Assembly (NCBI GenBank): GCA_000499405.2
Contig: HG738140.1
Coordinates: 8,707,560 to 8,771,559 of the forward strand
Length of the DNA stretch: 64,000 bases
Reading direction: 5' to 3'
From: Onchocerca volvulus
Taxonomy: Eukaryota; Nematoda; Chromadorea; Rhabditida; Onchocercidae
Shown: positions 32,901-47,100 of the stretch, in pieces
How the letters are laid out: each line of letters begins with the position of its first letter
Position numbering within the stretch: the stretch's first letter is position 1
The notes under the pieces: generated by a model
Databases searched by the model: none
Told to the model about the DNA's origin: nothing
Seen by the model: only the letters and a program-made list of their open reading frames with translations
Position numbers and translations under genes: made by a program

Positions 32901-35136
32901 TATTTCTTCTAAACTTTACTGCTGAATGCACGTATAAATCAAAATGGTTAAATGAATATCAATTTTAACAAACGTTGAGGAATCTTTGAAATCTTTACGT
33001 TTTGCATTTAGAGATTTGCCTTATTGATTCGACTGGCGGTAAACCATACAATTATCAAGAATTTTTTAATTATTTCAGTTCAATTGGGGGTGGAAGCTAC
33101 GATTTGCTCTACCAAACGTTTCTGCCTCTTCTACCCACGCTTCTGCACCAGTTAAATCGTCTTCAGTCTAGTACTCATCGGATGCAAATGCGTGAATTGT
33201 TTATTGAATTATGTTTAACCGTACCCGTAAGGTAATAATATTTCTTGAAAGATTGACGTAATTCGGCAGTGTTTTTTGACTAAAACATTAACATTGAAAG
33301 GATCTTTTTTTATTCAGGTTATCGTCATTGCTGCCTTATTTACCGTTGTTGATGGACCCATTAGTATGTGCTCTAAATGGAAGTAGTAGTCTCATTCAGC
33401 AGGTTGTCTTTTTTTTTTTTTTTGTTTTTGTTTGTACACATGTAGGTATCTCAATTTATGAAATCCGATTTTCTAAATCCACATTGAAACATGCCAACAT
33501 AATTCCAAAATACATATAGGTTGACTTATTAATGTTTCCAAAGATTTTTTGATCATTTTTTGATCTAAAGCATAACTTGATTTTGTTGATAAATTTGTCT
33601 TAATAGAAATATAAACCAAACAGAAATAGAAGTAAACAATGCACTTATAAATAAACTGTTTACAAAATTGTAGATTTTATCTATTGTGAAATACTTGTAG
33701 GGTTTACGAACTTTGGAACTATGTGTTGACAATTTACAACCTGACTATCTTTATGAACATATGGCACCAGTTCGAGCAGAACTGATACGTGGTTTATGGC
33801 AGTGCATGTCAAGTCAGGAAAAAAATGCACCACAAATTGCGTTTAGGTATTCTCATTTTTATTTTGATTTTGTTCTTTCTATTAACTCATTTTAAGCATA
33901 GTGGAAATTGGATTTCATGTGCCTGTAAGCAGTCTGAAAGTGACATTCTGTTGAAAAGTTGATTGATAAGAACTGGAAAGGAAAGAAAAATCAAAAAGTC
34001 AGTGAGATGCGTTTAACAAATGAAGAGTAAATAAAATATTTAGGATTTTGGGAAAATTTGGGGCATCAAATCGAAAAATGTTGATGGATCCTCAAAATTT
34101 GGTATTTAAAGATGAGCATTCATTCGAATCACCAGCATTTCAGTTGGTTTTCGAACGCGCTCCAACATCACATGTTGAATTCAATGAAACATTGTCATAT
34201 GAAACCCAGGTCTTTATTTTCTTCTTATTTGCAGATGATAAAAAATGACTTCAAAAAAAAAACGTGGGGAATAATTTTATTTATCTTTTTTTTTATACAA
34301 TTAAAAATGCATATGGATTGATTTATGCTTTAGTTGCTTTTCCGACTTTTCAGTGAATTCTTTCCAATAAAAGTAGGATCTGTTTTTCAGAATAATAATA
34401 ATGGTCCTCCCTTTTTTTGTGAACTGAATATTTCGGAAGTGGTAAAAGAATCTGTCAGACATTTGCGTTCACCATTTGTGGTCGATGCTTCTTTCGTTAT
34501 GGCAACCGCACAAACAATTCCGGGTGGAATACGGATTTCTTCCCTAGCCATGCGACGTCATGCGTTCCGCATAATCAAAGGAGTAATTTTGAGCACTTTG
34601 ATACCTACCAAGCGCGGAATTTTGAAGAATTCTTTTTTCAAGAAACATCTTACTGCCAAACTTCTGGTAACGATTTTTCTTTTTGCTAATGTAATTAGCT
34701 CATGCATGTAGAATAATTGTAAATGCAATGGTTTATCACATTTTTAAACTCTGAAGTATTTTCTGATCTATGCTTCTTCCCTTTATAACATCAAGCGAAA
34801 ATTATCAAAACAAAAACTCTTCATTTCCATTTCATTGAATGAATATAAAAATAATTTAAAATTAACAACATAATAAAGGACATGGGACTCATTATTTTTA
34901 AAGCTTACAAAATTTATTTTGCTTGAATCAAAGAATGCATCAGAAGTACTTAGATGGAAAATATGGAGGAATAGGTAATAATTTAGACAAGTTTTAGGAG
35001 TTGCGTGCAAAGAACGAAAGCAGTTTTCAATTAGATTATCACTGCAGCAATCGATATTCACGCTCTCTTTATCTTGATGCTTTGCTCGGACTATTTTGTA
35101 AATCAGTTTTTTTTTTTGTTTTTTTTTTTTTTTTTT

Positions 35137-35184
<48 letters not shown>

Positions 35185-38100
35185 GCAGTTTATATATTTA
35201 GTTTATAGACGATAGACAGAATGTACTATCAAACTCAGAAAAATTTCCATGTTGAATGAAAAAGCTATTTAATTAAGTTAATTTGGATTTCAAGAAACCC
35301 GGAAGTGAGAAAATTCTAGGATTGTGAAATTTTTTTTTCATCGTCATAAATATATTTCGTCGCTTTTTAGATGCAACAGCTGCAGTATTGCAAGAAGCAA
35401 CCAGTAATGTGATGGATTTTTTCTGCATGGTTGTGCGGCATCTGACAATTCAGATTATTTTTGAACAGTGCCGAGGTATGTTTTTTGAATTTCTTTTATC
35501 GAATCCGCTGTATATTTTCTGGTCTTTAAAAATTCCATTTTTGAATCTCTATAATTTTTTCATCCAAAACAATACTTCTTTTAGTCCTTTAAAGTTTTTT
35601 TTTTATTTGTTTGCAGAAGGTTGTATTTTATTCTTTAGCTGATTTTTAACTTCCAAATTCCTTAAGCAACTAATTTTAGTTATTAAAGTCTTACTGTCTT
35701 GTTTTTTACTGGCACTGATTTTTAAAAACTTGTTTTTCTTACAGAGAAAAGCGATGAGATTGTGGATCGCGATTCAAACTTTGTAGATTATACTGTTCTG
35801 ATTGATAGTGTATTACTTGCTTTAACGGATCCGTGTAAAGAAGTATGCCAGACTAGCCTTATGGCACTGAAACTGATTTGCGAGACAGCAGTTGCTCTGC
35901 TTGGTAGTATCAACAAGGTAATCTACGAATCGGAAATTTCTAAAAAGTATTTTCGAAATAATAATCTTTCAGCGAAAGTAATATGGTTCGATGTTCAATT
36001 TTTATGAGATATTTGAAGTTTTTGGTCATGCATATAATTATGACTAGCATGCTTAACCAAAATTATATGAAGTTAATCGGAGGATTGTATAAAAGGCGAT
36101 TGTAAAGCAGAAAAGAAGTGTTTTTGTTAAGAATATTAGGTTTATATTCTACTATGGATCGCTAAAATTTCAATATGTCTTGTTGATGTTCGGGTTGTCC
36201 TGGAGCATAAATCTCTGCATGACTAATATGTTATTATTTCCGGTATTTTGAACTATGCTGTATATTTTTCTAAAATTGAGACTCCCTGTAGTCGCACTTT
36301 TTTAGAGTTATATTGAATTATAGCTCAATTTATCGCTTTATCCTGTTTTAGTGAAACATTAATTTCAGGCATCCAACAGTATATTTTTTCAACAAATTTT
36401 GGAACGAGCAACTAATCTTTGTTATAACGAACCGTGGTGCATTCGTCTTGGTGGATGCCTAGGCATCAAATTTGTTTTGATAAATTTCCCTCCAGTCTTC
36501 GTTATTAATAATATTGATGCCATCCTTTGCGCTTTATTTGAGGTAATTTTTTTTTACATTTTGATGCTTATTTGAAATTTTGAACTTGATAGATTGAAGT
36601 GATTTCTTTACATTGGGTTTTGGCTAATATCAAAGACTATATAATTCAGCAGGAATTTAGATTTTCTTTTAAATTTAAACAAATATTTTTATAAAATAAT
36701 CGTAATTTTATAGGTCATTGTTGGACTTATGGAAGATGTTTCAAATTCAGCCGTCGATGTTGCAATAGCTACATTGGATTTGTTATTAAAAGTATTTAAA
36801 TTTGCAGCTCAGTCGAGGAATTCAAAATCCAGATGTTTAAGAATTTTGTAGTTTGTTATTACTCCGAACTAATCTGTTCTACTTTTATTCCAGGTCTGCT
36901 TTGAACAACCATCAGTTCATGAGAAAAAAAAAGAAGCCATTCAATGTGTAGTTGGACGAATTATTGAAAATCTTTTGAGCCCTTCACAAGTTCTTAGTAA
37001 ACAGGTTGAATTTTTGTTTACGTATAGTAGGATTTTTACGAAATATTCATGACGAGACATCTCACAAGCATTAAATTTTTATAGTGTCAGAAAATGCTCA
37101 CGATGTTGGCCGACTGTACTGGATTCACACAGTTCGAATTGCTTTCGTTACAGAATAAGTTATTGAGAAAGTTTTTGGAAAATGGCATGACGGATTACAA
37201 AAAAATGTCTCTGGATCAGCAAATTACCTTCGAGGTTTGTGATATTTAACTATTTTGCTTTTTAATCTATTTAAATATTATGGAATTAGGTCTAATCACT
37301 ATTATGCCCTTAAGATCCAATTAAGATTCTTCATCTTTTAATCAAAAATATCATAAGTGAACGTATTCCATTAAACAATGGTCAACTGCAGACGCTCTCT
37401 GTATAGCTTTTAGTTTCTAAATTAAAAAAATAATTACGAGTTTGTGATATGTTATAAATTATTTAATTTTGAGAGGATGAAGAAATATGAGTGTTTAAAT
37501 GAATTTTCTGTAAAGTTTAAGATAATTTGTTTCAGGATGCTTTCGTTTTCATTTTTTCCGTCCGACCAGTACCACAGGAATTTATATTAGACAGATTTCC
37601 GGAAAATGATTACATTTCCCAACTTTTATCTATTTGCAATGCTACTGGAAAAGAAATAAGGAATAAGCCAAATTATAAACCATCAACTCGATTTCTTGCC
37701 GTCATGCATCGTTCGCAATTCAGCTCACGTGTCATCTCTTTACGTCAATCAACTATCAGTTGGTTTTTTTTTTCTTTTGTTATTTTTCATTTCAAGTTAT
37801 AAGTTTATTCTATATCTTGAATATTATTGACTCCGCATTCTGCTGAGTATTCGTTTAAGTAAAAGTAAGCACAAATTGTAAATACTTATTTCAGTCAAAA
37901 TAAACAGAAAAAAAAACTTTCCTAAAATTTAGGAGCATTGATAGCTTGTTGTATTGCATCTTGTGGAGATTTAAAGGAGGCAGTGGATCATGACCCGTTG
38001 TTTCCACATCATGAGCAAATATTTGAAGCGGTTTTAAAATGCCTTGTGGAAGAAAATGAAGAGATTCAGAGTTCTGCATTCAGTGCATTGAAAGAAGTTG

Positions 38101-41100
38101 TTTTTCGTTACATTTATTATTTATCAACTTATCTTTTTTTTATTGGGACCATTTTTTCTCATGCTGAAAGAATACTTCACATTCTTTATCTTCTCCTTTA
38201 TTTATTTCATGAATAATTTAGGCATTGAGTTTGGATCGATTACGTTCACAATTACTCAAAATGAATCTTGGGTCGATGACTACTGTCCTACCTGAATCAG
38301 ATAATCGCTTAAAGAAACACGTTGTTTTGTGTTTGCTTTACTTCCTACGATTGTTTCCAGATGCCTTTCCAGAAACATTTTGTAACGATATGCTGGTATC
38401 TTTTACAAATTCTCGACTTTCTCTTCAACATTTTTTAAGATATTTAGCAATCTTCCATAAAAATACGGTTGATATTAGAAGGTATGTGGTTGTTGAAAGT
38501 GTTGTCAATTCAGGATGCTTTTCGGAAATTTCCGGATCCTAGTCAAGATAATATTGTGGCAGATGATGTTAAAGTAGGAAAAACATTACTAGAAATTTTG
38601 GCCGAATTTCCTCTTGCTGATGCTAGTTTTGTGCAGTTGATTATACCACATGTTCGTAGGTGGGAAGCAGCTGTTTCTTTCGAGGTAATATTTTTCGAAA
38701 TAATGTTTTAAAAGTATTTTCGGTAAAAAAAATCTTAGTAGACTTACCCTCGAATAACTCTAGGTCTGCATTCGGTATAATCACTTGATTATTGAGCCTG
38801 TTGTATATCTTTTCCACTACTTCTCGATACTCTGCCGGGCATCAAGCAAAATACTGAATTCATCCTTTTTTTCTTAATTATGGTGTAGTAATTATTACAC
38901 TATTCATCCTTTTAATCTGCACGCCGTAGTCAGGGCATTGGAGAAATTTTCTAAGCTTATTTTTCTTTTAAATTCAAAGCATTTTGAAGTCATGCGTATA
39001 TCAGTTTCAAGAACAAAGTATTTCTAATTTACAGGGATGGGAAATAATTAGAAATTAAAACTGGTCCGGAATATTTTCTTATATTTGCTTTAAATTCTGT
39101 TTCATATTCCACCACTTTATAATGCTTACATAACGTACTTTCCTAGTTGCAGAAACTAAAAAATAACAAAATCTTAAAAATTGAAATATTGAGGACTTAA
39201 TGATTTTATTCAAAAAAAATTTAGTCTTGTAATTTTGCAGAGTAGCACAAGTTGGCGTTATCCGTTAATGAAATATTTAACGCGATTTCCATTAGAAACT
39301 CTGCGTTTCTTCGTTACGAGCAACAATATTTGTGAGCAGGGGAATCGTGAACTATTTAAGGTTCTTACATCGTACATTAATTTGTAATCATTCTATATAT
39401 ATAAACGGCATAAGATATAATGATCACTTGAGACAGAATAGTATGAGAACTGTGCACTGTTCTAGATAAATTGACGTGTTGCAAGAAATTATATCATCTG
39501 TTTGATAATTAGGAAATTATTGACAAAAGAAGGCAATATAGAAATTATTTAAACGGTAAGTTGAAATGATTTTAGTTCGGTGATTTCTTTTTTTTTACAT
39601 GATTTTTTTTTTTTGATCCTGTTTTTTTATAGTTTGTGGTGAAGCATGAAGAAGCAATAGCAATTCAGGAGAAATTAATGACAGACAATACCTTTTTACT
39701 CCGGTTATTGCAAGGCGAGGCTATGGTTAATTAATTTTAAACTTATTTTATATTTGTATTAGCAACCCAAATGTTGAAGAAATTGCATTGCTTCAGTTTA
39801 TGTCTGTTGTTAATTAATTTGATTATAAACTGAACACGGTTGTGCATAATTTTTTGGAAAAGACTAGCCATAATAAAACTAAAGTTTATGCTTATTTTTT
39901 CTTTAAATTCATTAAATAGAGCTTAAGTAAATTGAATCAGAATTGAATTGTTTGCTGTAGTTATATGCATATTTATTTATTCGTTTCATAGGATGAAGCC
40001 GGTACTTGGACAAAATGTGATTTATCAATATATGATATGGAACTATTAGCCATGAAACTGATTGTTAGCATCGGGAAACGCCATTCAAGTTGGGCTGGAA
40101 ACGGTGCCGGTGAGCTTGTTAAGATTATACAGTCACTGTGGAATGATAAAGATTTTCGTACTCGATACACGTGTAAGGTAAAAGATATACCCATATTTTA
40201 CTTAAACTTTTGTCTCAGTCGCTCATCTTATGTTGAATCTATTGAAGGAAATCTTCGATGTACAGAAAAACTCTGTCCAAGAGCGAAGATTCGACTATCT
40301 AGTTTTTTTCGAAATTTTTTTCTAGATGCTTCTCTAACAAAAAGCATTGATAACATTCAGATAAATTCTGACCGAAAAATACCGGAAGATAAGACGCTTT
40401 TAACCGAGAAACCAGGGTAGAATAACATGATGAAAGTGCCTGTGCAAGTTGATATAAATTTTGCAACAACCAATAAATTGAGTTATCTTTTGATTTTATT
40501 TGACCAGAGAACAAAATATCAATTCTTTTAGGACTATTTGGAGGAACCACGTTATGAAGTTCCTAAGCTAGCAGCTCTGATCATGTTGCGTTATTTCAAG
40601 TAATTTCTGAAATCAGTTCCATACTTTAATTAGTTTTATACTTTTTCTAAGTTTATTCTATTATTCAGAATTGATGAATTATTTATTGATGTCGGTTATC
40701 ATTTAGAGCCAATATTGATCGCATTGATATTCTGTTCGATCTTTGTCATGTATTCACGAATAATTACATTGGTGACTTCACCTTTGTAAGATTATTTATC
40801 GAAAAAGAAATTATTCCGGTAACTTTGTTCCATCCCATTTGTTATTAACTTGAGATGTGAATTTAATCTTTTAAATTTCATCAAATAATTGTTCAAGTAT
40901 GCTTTTAGTGCATTAATCTTGTGAGAGACCACCATTATAACTGTCATCCAAACTTTCAATTCGATACATTTCATGTCACTATGATTAAGTTTAATCAGAA
41001 TTGTTTACCCAAGGCTATTTACTGTCTTTTATTCTTCAGCAGGAAAAGTTTTTTGTAGAAATTTGGAAAAAAAATTATAGGAAACAATAAGAAAAAAAAA

Positions 41101-44100
41101 GTATTTGATTTTTTTTCTATTTCCTTCTATCTTGTCATTTGCTTATTCTCATTTTATTTCAGAAAATTCTTCGATAATCTTTACATTTGACATACAGATT
41201 TTTCATAATTATAGAAATATCCTATTGAATGGCGGCAGAATGCATTGAAGCGAATAGTTGCTATGTTTGAAAAAGATTCGGCTACAGCACACGATTTGAA
41301 TGTTGTTAAAATGCTTCAGTATGTTGTCATCCCCTCATTACACTATGCGTTCGAACGTTACGATGTTGATGTGGTTCGTTGACGATAATTTATCATTTAT
41401 TTGTTGAATTTGTTGCATTTATTTATTTAATTTTTTCTGAAATTTCTTGATTCAGTTTTTACTTAGGTTTCAATCTCAATGCTTTAATCTGAGTAAGCAA
41501 ACATTTTTCTTGTATATTGTTTAATGCTACAAATTGGTATAATATTATACCAATTTATTTAATAATTAATGCTATTTTTGTTTAAAAATGAGAAATGTTT
41601 TTTGCTTTTGAGCAAAGAAGATTCCCTTTCAGGTGGTTGGCACTCCAGCAAAGCCAGATGACGTAGATGATAAAAATCTGATTTCATTAGTTTGTCAGAA
41701 AGTATTGGATCGAAATAGATTTCATATAAGTGATGCAATGCTTATTCAATTGTTCCATCTAGGATGCTTGTTTGTCAGTAATTGTCCAACTCACATACAT
41801 GATTTCTCTCAAAAGTTCGTGTTTCATTCCATCATTTGACTTTAATTGGTAGAAATTTTGTTATTTTAGGAAATTTTTTTTTCAGTTCCTTGATGTTGTT
41901 GTCATTCTATTAGAAATAACAAAATAGTTAAAATTTTCAAAAAAGATTGTAAAACTGACTCAATCATTTGTTGTTATGACAGAGACTGCAGGAAGCAGGG
42001 CAATCGTCTGCGCATTTTAATGCTTTTGGGTTGGCCTTGTTTGTCATCGACGCCTCAAGATCAAACAATGAAATACATGGGTCATTTGCTTATTGCTAAT
42101 ATTATCAATCAATTTAACATTAATCGAAAGATCGTTTTGCAGGTTTTGTTATCCTCTTTTTTTTTTTTTTATCTGCTGTTTTCTTCTGTAGTTTAACTTT
42201 TTATAGTTAAACTATAGTTGGATATTCAATGAAGGGAAGGAATTTTGTCATTATTATGCTTCATGTATGTTACGAAGTACAAGCTGATATGATTAGGATT
42301 TGAAATTCAAGCGATTTTCGACATTGAACATGATCTTTCGTTGTACCTTTTTTTTGCAGGTTTTTCTAAGTCTGCTAAAAGCTACCCTAAGCGATCCGAA
42401 AGACATTATTAAGCGTTCACTTGATATATTAACTCCATCTGTACCGTTACGTATGGATGATGGTCACAAACAATTGATGACCATTGTTAAAAAAACTATT
42501 GTTGAAGAAGGCCATAATGTCTCGCAAATTTATCATTGTTTGTAAGTTAATTTCATTTTTGCAAATTAATTTATATCAAAACTCACTATCTAAGCAATTG
42601 ATATTTAAGATCTAGCATCATATTTTAGAAAGGAAAGAAGAAGCTACTTTTTATAGGTCAATGATAGTTCGTCATTACAAGATCTATTATAATGTACGTC
42701 ACCAAATGCTACAAGTTATACTAAATGGAGTTCAACGTTTGATGCTAGCACAAGGCACTTTGGAAAACCGACGGACTGCGATTGATGTATGCGAAATGGT
42801 TATTAAATGGGAGCAGTGGCGAATAAAACAAATGGAAGAATTGGTACAATTTATTTTATTTCTATTATAGTTACGAATAATTTTAACTGAAAACAATTGG
42901 GAAGAATATTTTGTAAAAAACATGAACTGATTCTGACTTGTCTACTGGAATTAATGCTTGCATTCGTAATCACGAGCTGACTGAAAAACGTTAAAAAACG
43001 AGAGTTAGAAATTTTTGATTCTCGATATATTCGGAAAATTAATTGTAGGAAAAAGGATCGGATATTAGTAAGCAATCACAAACTGAGACAATACGAAGTC
43101 CTTCAGCACAGCAGCAGCCTTCATCTTCTGGTTTGTCGCAAGTGCAGAACAAGGATGCAGAAAATGTATGTTATAAATTTATTTTATTTTCGAATTACTT
43201 AGATGAATGGAATTTATAAAAATATTTTGATCTAGTGTTTAGCACTTTTTGTTACTGGACGTAACTGTTCCAACCCACTCATCCAAAAACTATGAGAAAA
43301 AAAAAGTAGTAGACTTGAATAATAGTTGAAAAAAATTGAATTCTATTGAAAAAAAAAAAAAAAAAATGCCCCTTCCGACACTACCAAAAAACAAATTTTT
43401 TTTTTCCTCAAAAATCTCAAAAAAACTTGGTTTTCATATGTGAAATATGATAATGATGAATAATTCAAATGATAGAATATAAATTTTTAATTCTAGATAC
43501 ATCGACCGATCGAGAAAGTACATGTAGATCATGTTGTTAATATGCTTGTAAAATTATCGTCTGCAGTACCTGACGCGGTTAGTTTTATATTCATTGAATA
43601 AAGAAAGTTCGGAGAGTATCCAATTTATTTATTTTATAGAAATTTCAGAGTTCAATTCTATGCCTAATTACAATGAAATAAGAGATGTAAAAATTATAGA
43701 ATCCAACGCAGCATGCTGCAGCAATGGAACAGTTATGCAAACGATGCTTAAACCTGTTGCGAGTCTGTCTAAAAAGCAAGCTCTGGGGACTTACTGTTAA
43801 TCTCAGACTTTCTTGGTAAAGTGGATATTATTTAAATTAGTTGCAAGTTTTATATTTAAATACTGTTATCTAGAAATATCTAACTTGAAAGTCTATCGAA
43901 ATACAATGTGAATGTGATTTGACTGATATCCTAAACAAAGCCATTACATTTTAAGATATGGATATTACATACCTTGAACATATTATTGCTTATTGCTTGT
44001 GTACTCCATCATTACAGAAAGATTTTTTTAAAACATTATCCAGTAATTAGATATCCTAAGATTTTTAATGAAAACTGTGACAATTACTGACGAAGAAGAG

Positions 44101-47100
44101 GAGGTGAACTTTAAATATATTTGTAGGTTGGAAAAACAGTTAACAGTTGCAGCAGAAGCTGTTACCCAACAATTTCGGGAACAGAGTACAGTTGCTCACC
44201 ATTTGTCGCAACTCCATACATCACTAGATATTATTACACATCTCATCGCTATTTTGGTTAGTAAAAGCTTTTTAATGAGTAATCTTTTTTAGATTTGGTT
44301 ATTTTTGAAGTACAAAAAATAAAATTCATATAAAAGTGAGCAGTTTTTCGTGAATGATTGGATGGATTTCTATCTCCATTATCATCACAATTTTTAGCTC
44401 TGTGCTTTGTAACTCGTAAAAAAGCATGGAAAACCGTAACTTTATAAAGCACGGTAATTTTTGAGTTTCGCACACTTTCTTACGCATCAGATTGATGTCA
44501 AAAGGCAAATTTGGCTCTAATTTGAAGGAATAAAATTTCAAAAATAATCAATCGAATATGATACTGTAGAAAAAAATTTTTTAGCCACAAGAAGTTATTG
44601 TTGCAAACGTCAAAATGTTGCAGCGTGGAATCGTTGCCTGTTTAAATTGTCAAGACAATGCTGTAGGTTTTATGGATTTGGAAGTTATAGTAATTCCCAT
44701 TTTTTCTTGAGTAAATTGATGATTCTTGATCCATTTTTCTGTTGTATTCAAGGGTTTTTTTTCTTTCAATTATGAAAGATTTTGGAAACTATGTTGAATT
44801 TAATTTAAGGTTATGCGGAGTCTTTGCCAACTTGTTTCTAAATTATTCGAGAAAACAAAATGTTCACCGGAAGGATTAGACGAATTGGAAACAATCAACC
44901 AGTTTGTTACAAAATTCATTAACGACACATTCAGCAATTATGAGAAGTAATCTCCACATATTGAAGCTCTTAGTTTTTCCTTTTTTTTTCTTCTGCAAAA
45001 ATTGAAGGCATTCTGAAATATTTCAGAAATGCCGACACATCTATGATATTAAATGGTCTTTTGATTAATTCCAGTCAATTAGATAAAGGAAGTGTCTTTT
45101 TAAGAGGGTATTAATTTCCAATAATTTTTTACCCAATACACGAGATAAGAGGAAGTTTCGATAAAAACGTTCTATCAGTGAAAGAATACAGGGGACTGGT
45201 AAATCGGATTTCAGAGGACAAAGTCAGCCAATGACTGGTGTGTTTGCAACGATCCATTTGTTGCGCACTATATGCGTTATTCAACCAGCTTACGTTGATA
45301 CGATGTGTTTGAGTTCATTCACAAAAGCTGTTCAAAAACTTGTTCGTGAACATGTCTCTTCGTGTACTGAAAATAAAGGTTTTTTTTTTCTTTTTTTTTT
45401 TTTTTTTTTTTTGCAAGTTTATCACTTAGTAGTTTGATCACTAAATCTGAAAAAAATAATAAAATTAAACACTAAATTTATTATCATTATAATGTGTATA
45501 TGTTTTAGAGCATCCCTTTATTTACAGTGAATGAGAGGATAGTATAAAATTTCCTAGAACTAATTTTTGTAATTTTGATCGAATCATATTTTATCTCGAA
45601 TGTCCTATAATTTCTAACTTTTATTATGATTTTAAAATTAATGAGATGTAAGGTTCAGGACATGCACTGACTGAATTAATAATTTTTTCCCTGGAACTTC
45701 TTCGACCTCGTATACACGCAATACCACCCGAAGCACGACGGAATATTGGACAGTGCATTTTAACACCACTCATTGACAAGACTCCATTCGATCGTGTTCT
45801 TGATATTGTTATTCGTGTTGTTGATATTATGGTGCGTAATGGGGATGAGGTTCGTTTATCTTAATTTGAATAAAGTTCATGGCGGTTTTGTTGGAATTAT
45901 TTCTCTTAGAATAGTAACTCATTAGATGGAATCATCTTTATTTCAAATTTACTCTAACGTCCAAAGAAAAGCCAAGGGATTTGATTATGGTATTCTTGGA
46001 TTGTAATATATTAATAATAGACTCTTTAGAAGAAAATTCGATGTGTTTTCAGAGACAGCTGAATCAAGGTGTTCCTCTTTTAATAAGGCTTGTACAAACA
46101 ATGGAAGCACATAAACGTCATGAAAAATCAGGAGATTTGCTGAAGATATTACTTGAAACAGTACTTTATGTTTATGAAACTGCCCATCTACGAACTAGCG
46201 AAACATTAGCAAAACTTAATAGTGCTTTTCATTGGGGACTTTGTGTTCAGGTAATTATTTTAGAATTTTTTGAAAATTAAGAAACTGTGAAAATTTGCAA
46301 CAGTGAATTTCTTTTTTTCGACGATTTCAAGTTTTCGTACTATAGATATTTTCCATAAAATACTTGGTATGTAGTTGCAAACCTGCAATTCTTCCCCTCA
46401 TTTTGTTTTATTTGTTCGATTGATTCCTTAGTCATGTTCTTAGTTTTGTTTGCAGGATGAGTCATTGCGTTCTCGGTTTTTCAAGTTATTCGATGCTCAA
46501 GTCCCAAAAAATATTTGTGACCGATTATATCACATCATTACATCACAGAATTGGGCTGATATGCAACAGCATTTCTGGATCAAGCACTGCATCAATGTGA
46601 GTTTTTCGGTAAATTTCCTGCCAGAATACTTAAATATGTTATGATCTGGAATTATCTTTGTGAAAATTTTTAACACTTCATGTGGAGAAAATTTATTAGA
46701 AATGTTAAATTTTTTAATTGGTTGTTCAAAAATTCTTTGTTTAGCTTTTTTTGTCATTGATAATGGACGAACACAAAGAAAAGAATGACACAAAGACGCA
46801 ACAAACATTACTACTGAATTGCTGCACATTATGGCAATCATTTGAAAAAATATTTGATCTTGAAACTTTACATCGAGACCATCCGGAAGCATGTGATGAT
46901 GATGATTTCGCATCTTGGACATTGGATACAGTTGAAAGCAAACGAGACGATTTCTTGGAGACTTCCGGAACTCAGATATTATCAGGTTTTTAGAAGAATA
47001 GAAAATATATTATGTTATTTTTTAGTTTTCTGAAACAAATGCGATGAAAATTGTCATTCTCTTCTCTTATAAAGCTCAGTCTATTTCTTATATAAATTTA

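Larger units (their letters stand above)
25271..34666 (+). other. trr-1: trr-1 segment 1: exons 1-25, N-terminal HEAT region
   Basis: Exons: 25271-25468, 25978-26109, 26366-26554, 26729-26854, 27157-27339, 27666-27851, 28323-28552, 28781-28855, 28982-29114, 29307-29449, 29612-29671, 29793-29853, 29905-29987, 30089-30224, 30597-30744, 31076-31259, 31395-31509, 31607-31829, 32189-32235, 32428-32522, 33079-33231, 33318-33402, 33701-33846, 34044-34209, 34334-34666. Strong TRRAP landmarks are LADLVHHVRSHL (exon 8), KEEKEVLELFGSIFTLLNP (17), SIGGGSYDLLYQTFLPLLP (21), LPYLPLLMDPLVCALNGS (22), LRTLELCVDNLQPDYLYEHM (23) and LGKFGASNRKML (24). Exons 11-14 fall where human TRRAP has a long Pro-rich linker and are poorly conserved. 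Exon 6 could instead start 24 nt later. Confidence 0.88.

Noticed and set aside
34783..35201. Poly-Lys and poly-Phe ORFs
   Set aside because: Translation of the T/A homopolymer tract in the intron after trr-1 exon 26.
46530..46941. Minus-strand ORFs of 130 and 66 codons
   Set aside because: Shadows antisense to trr-1 exons 57 and 58.
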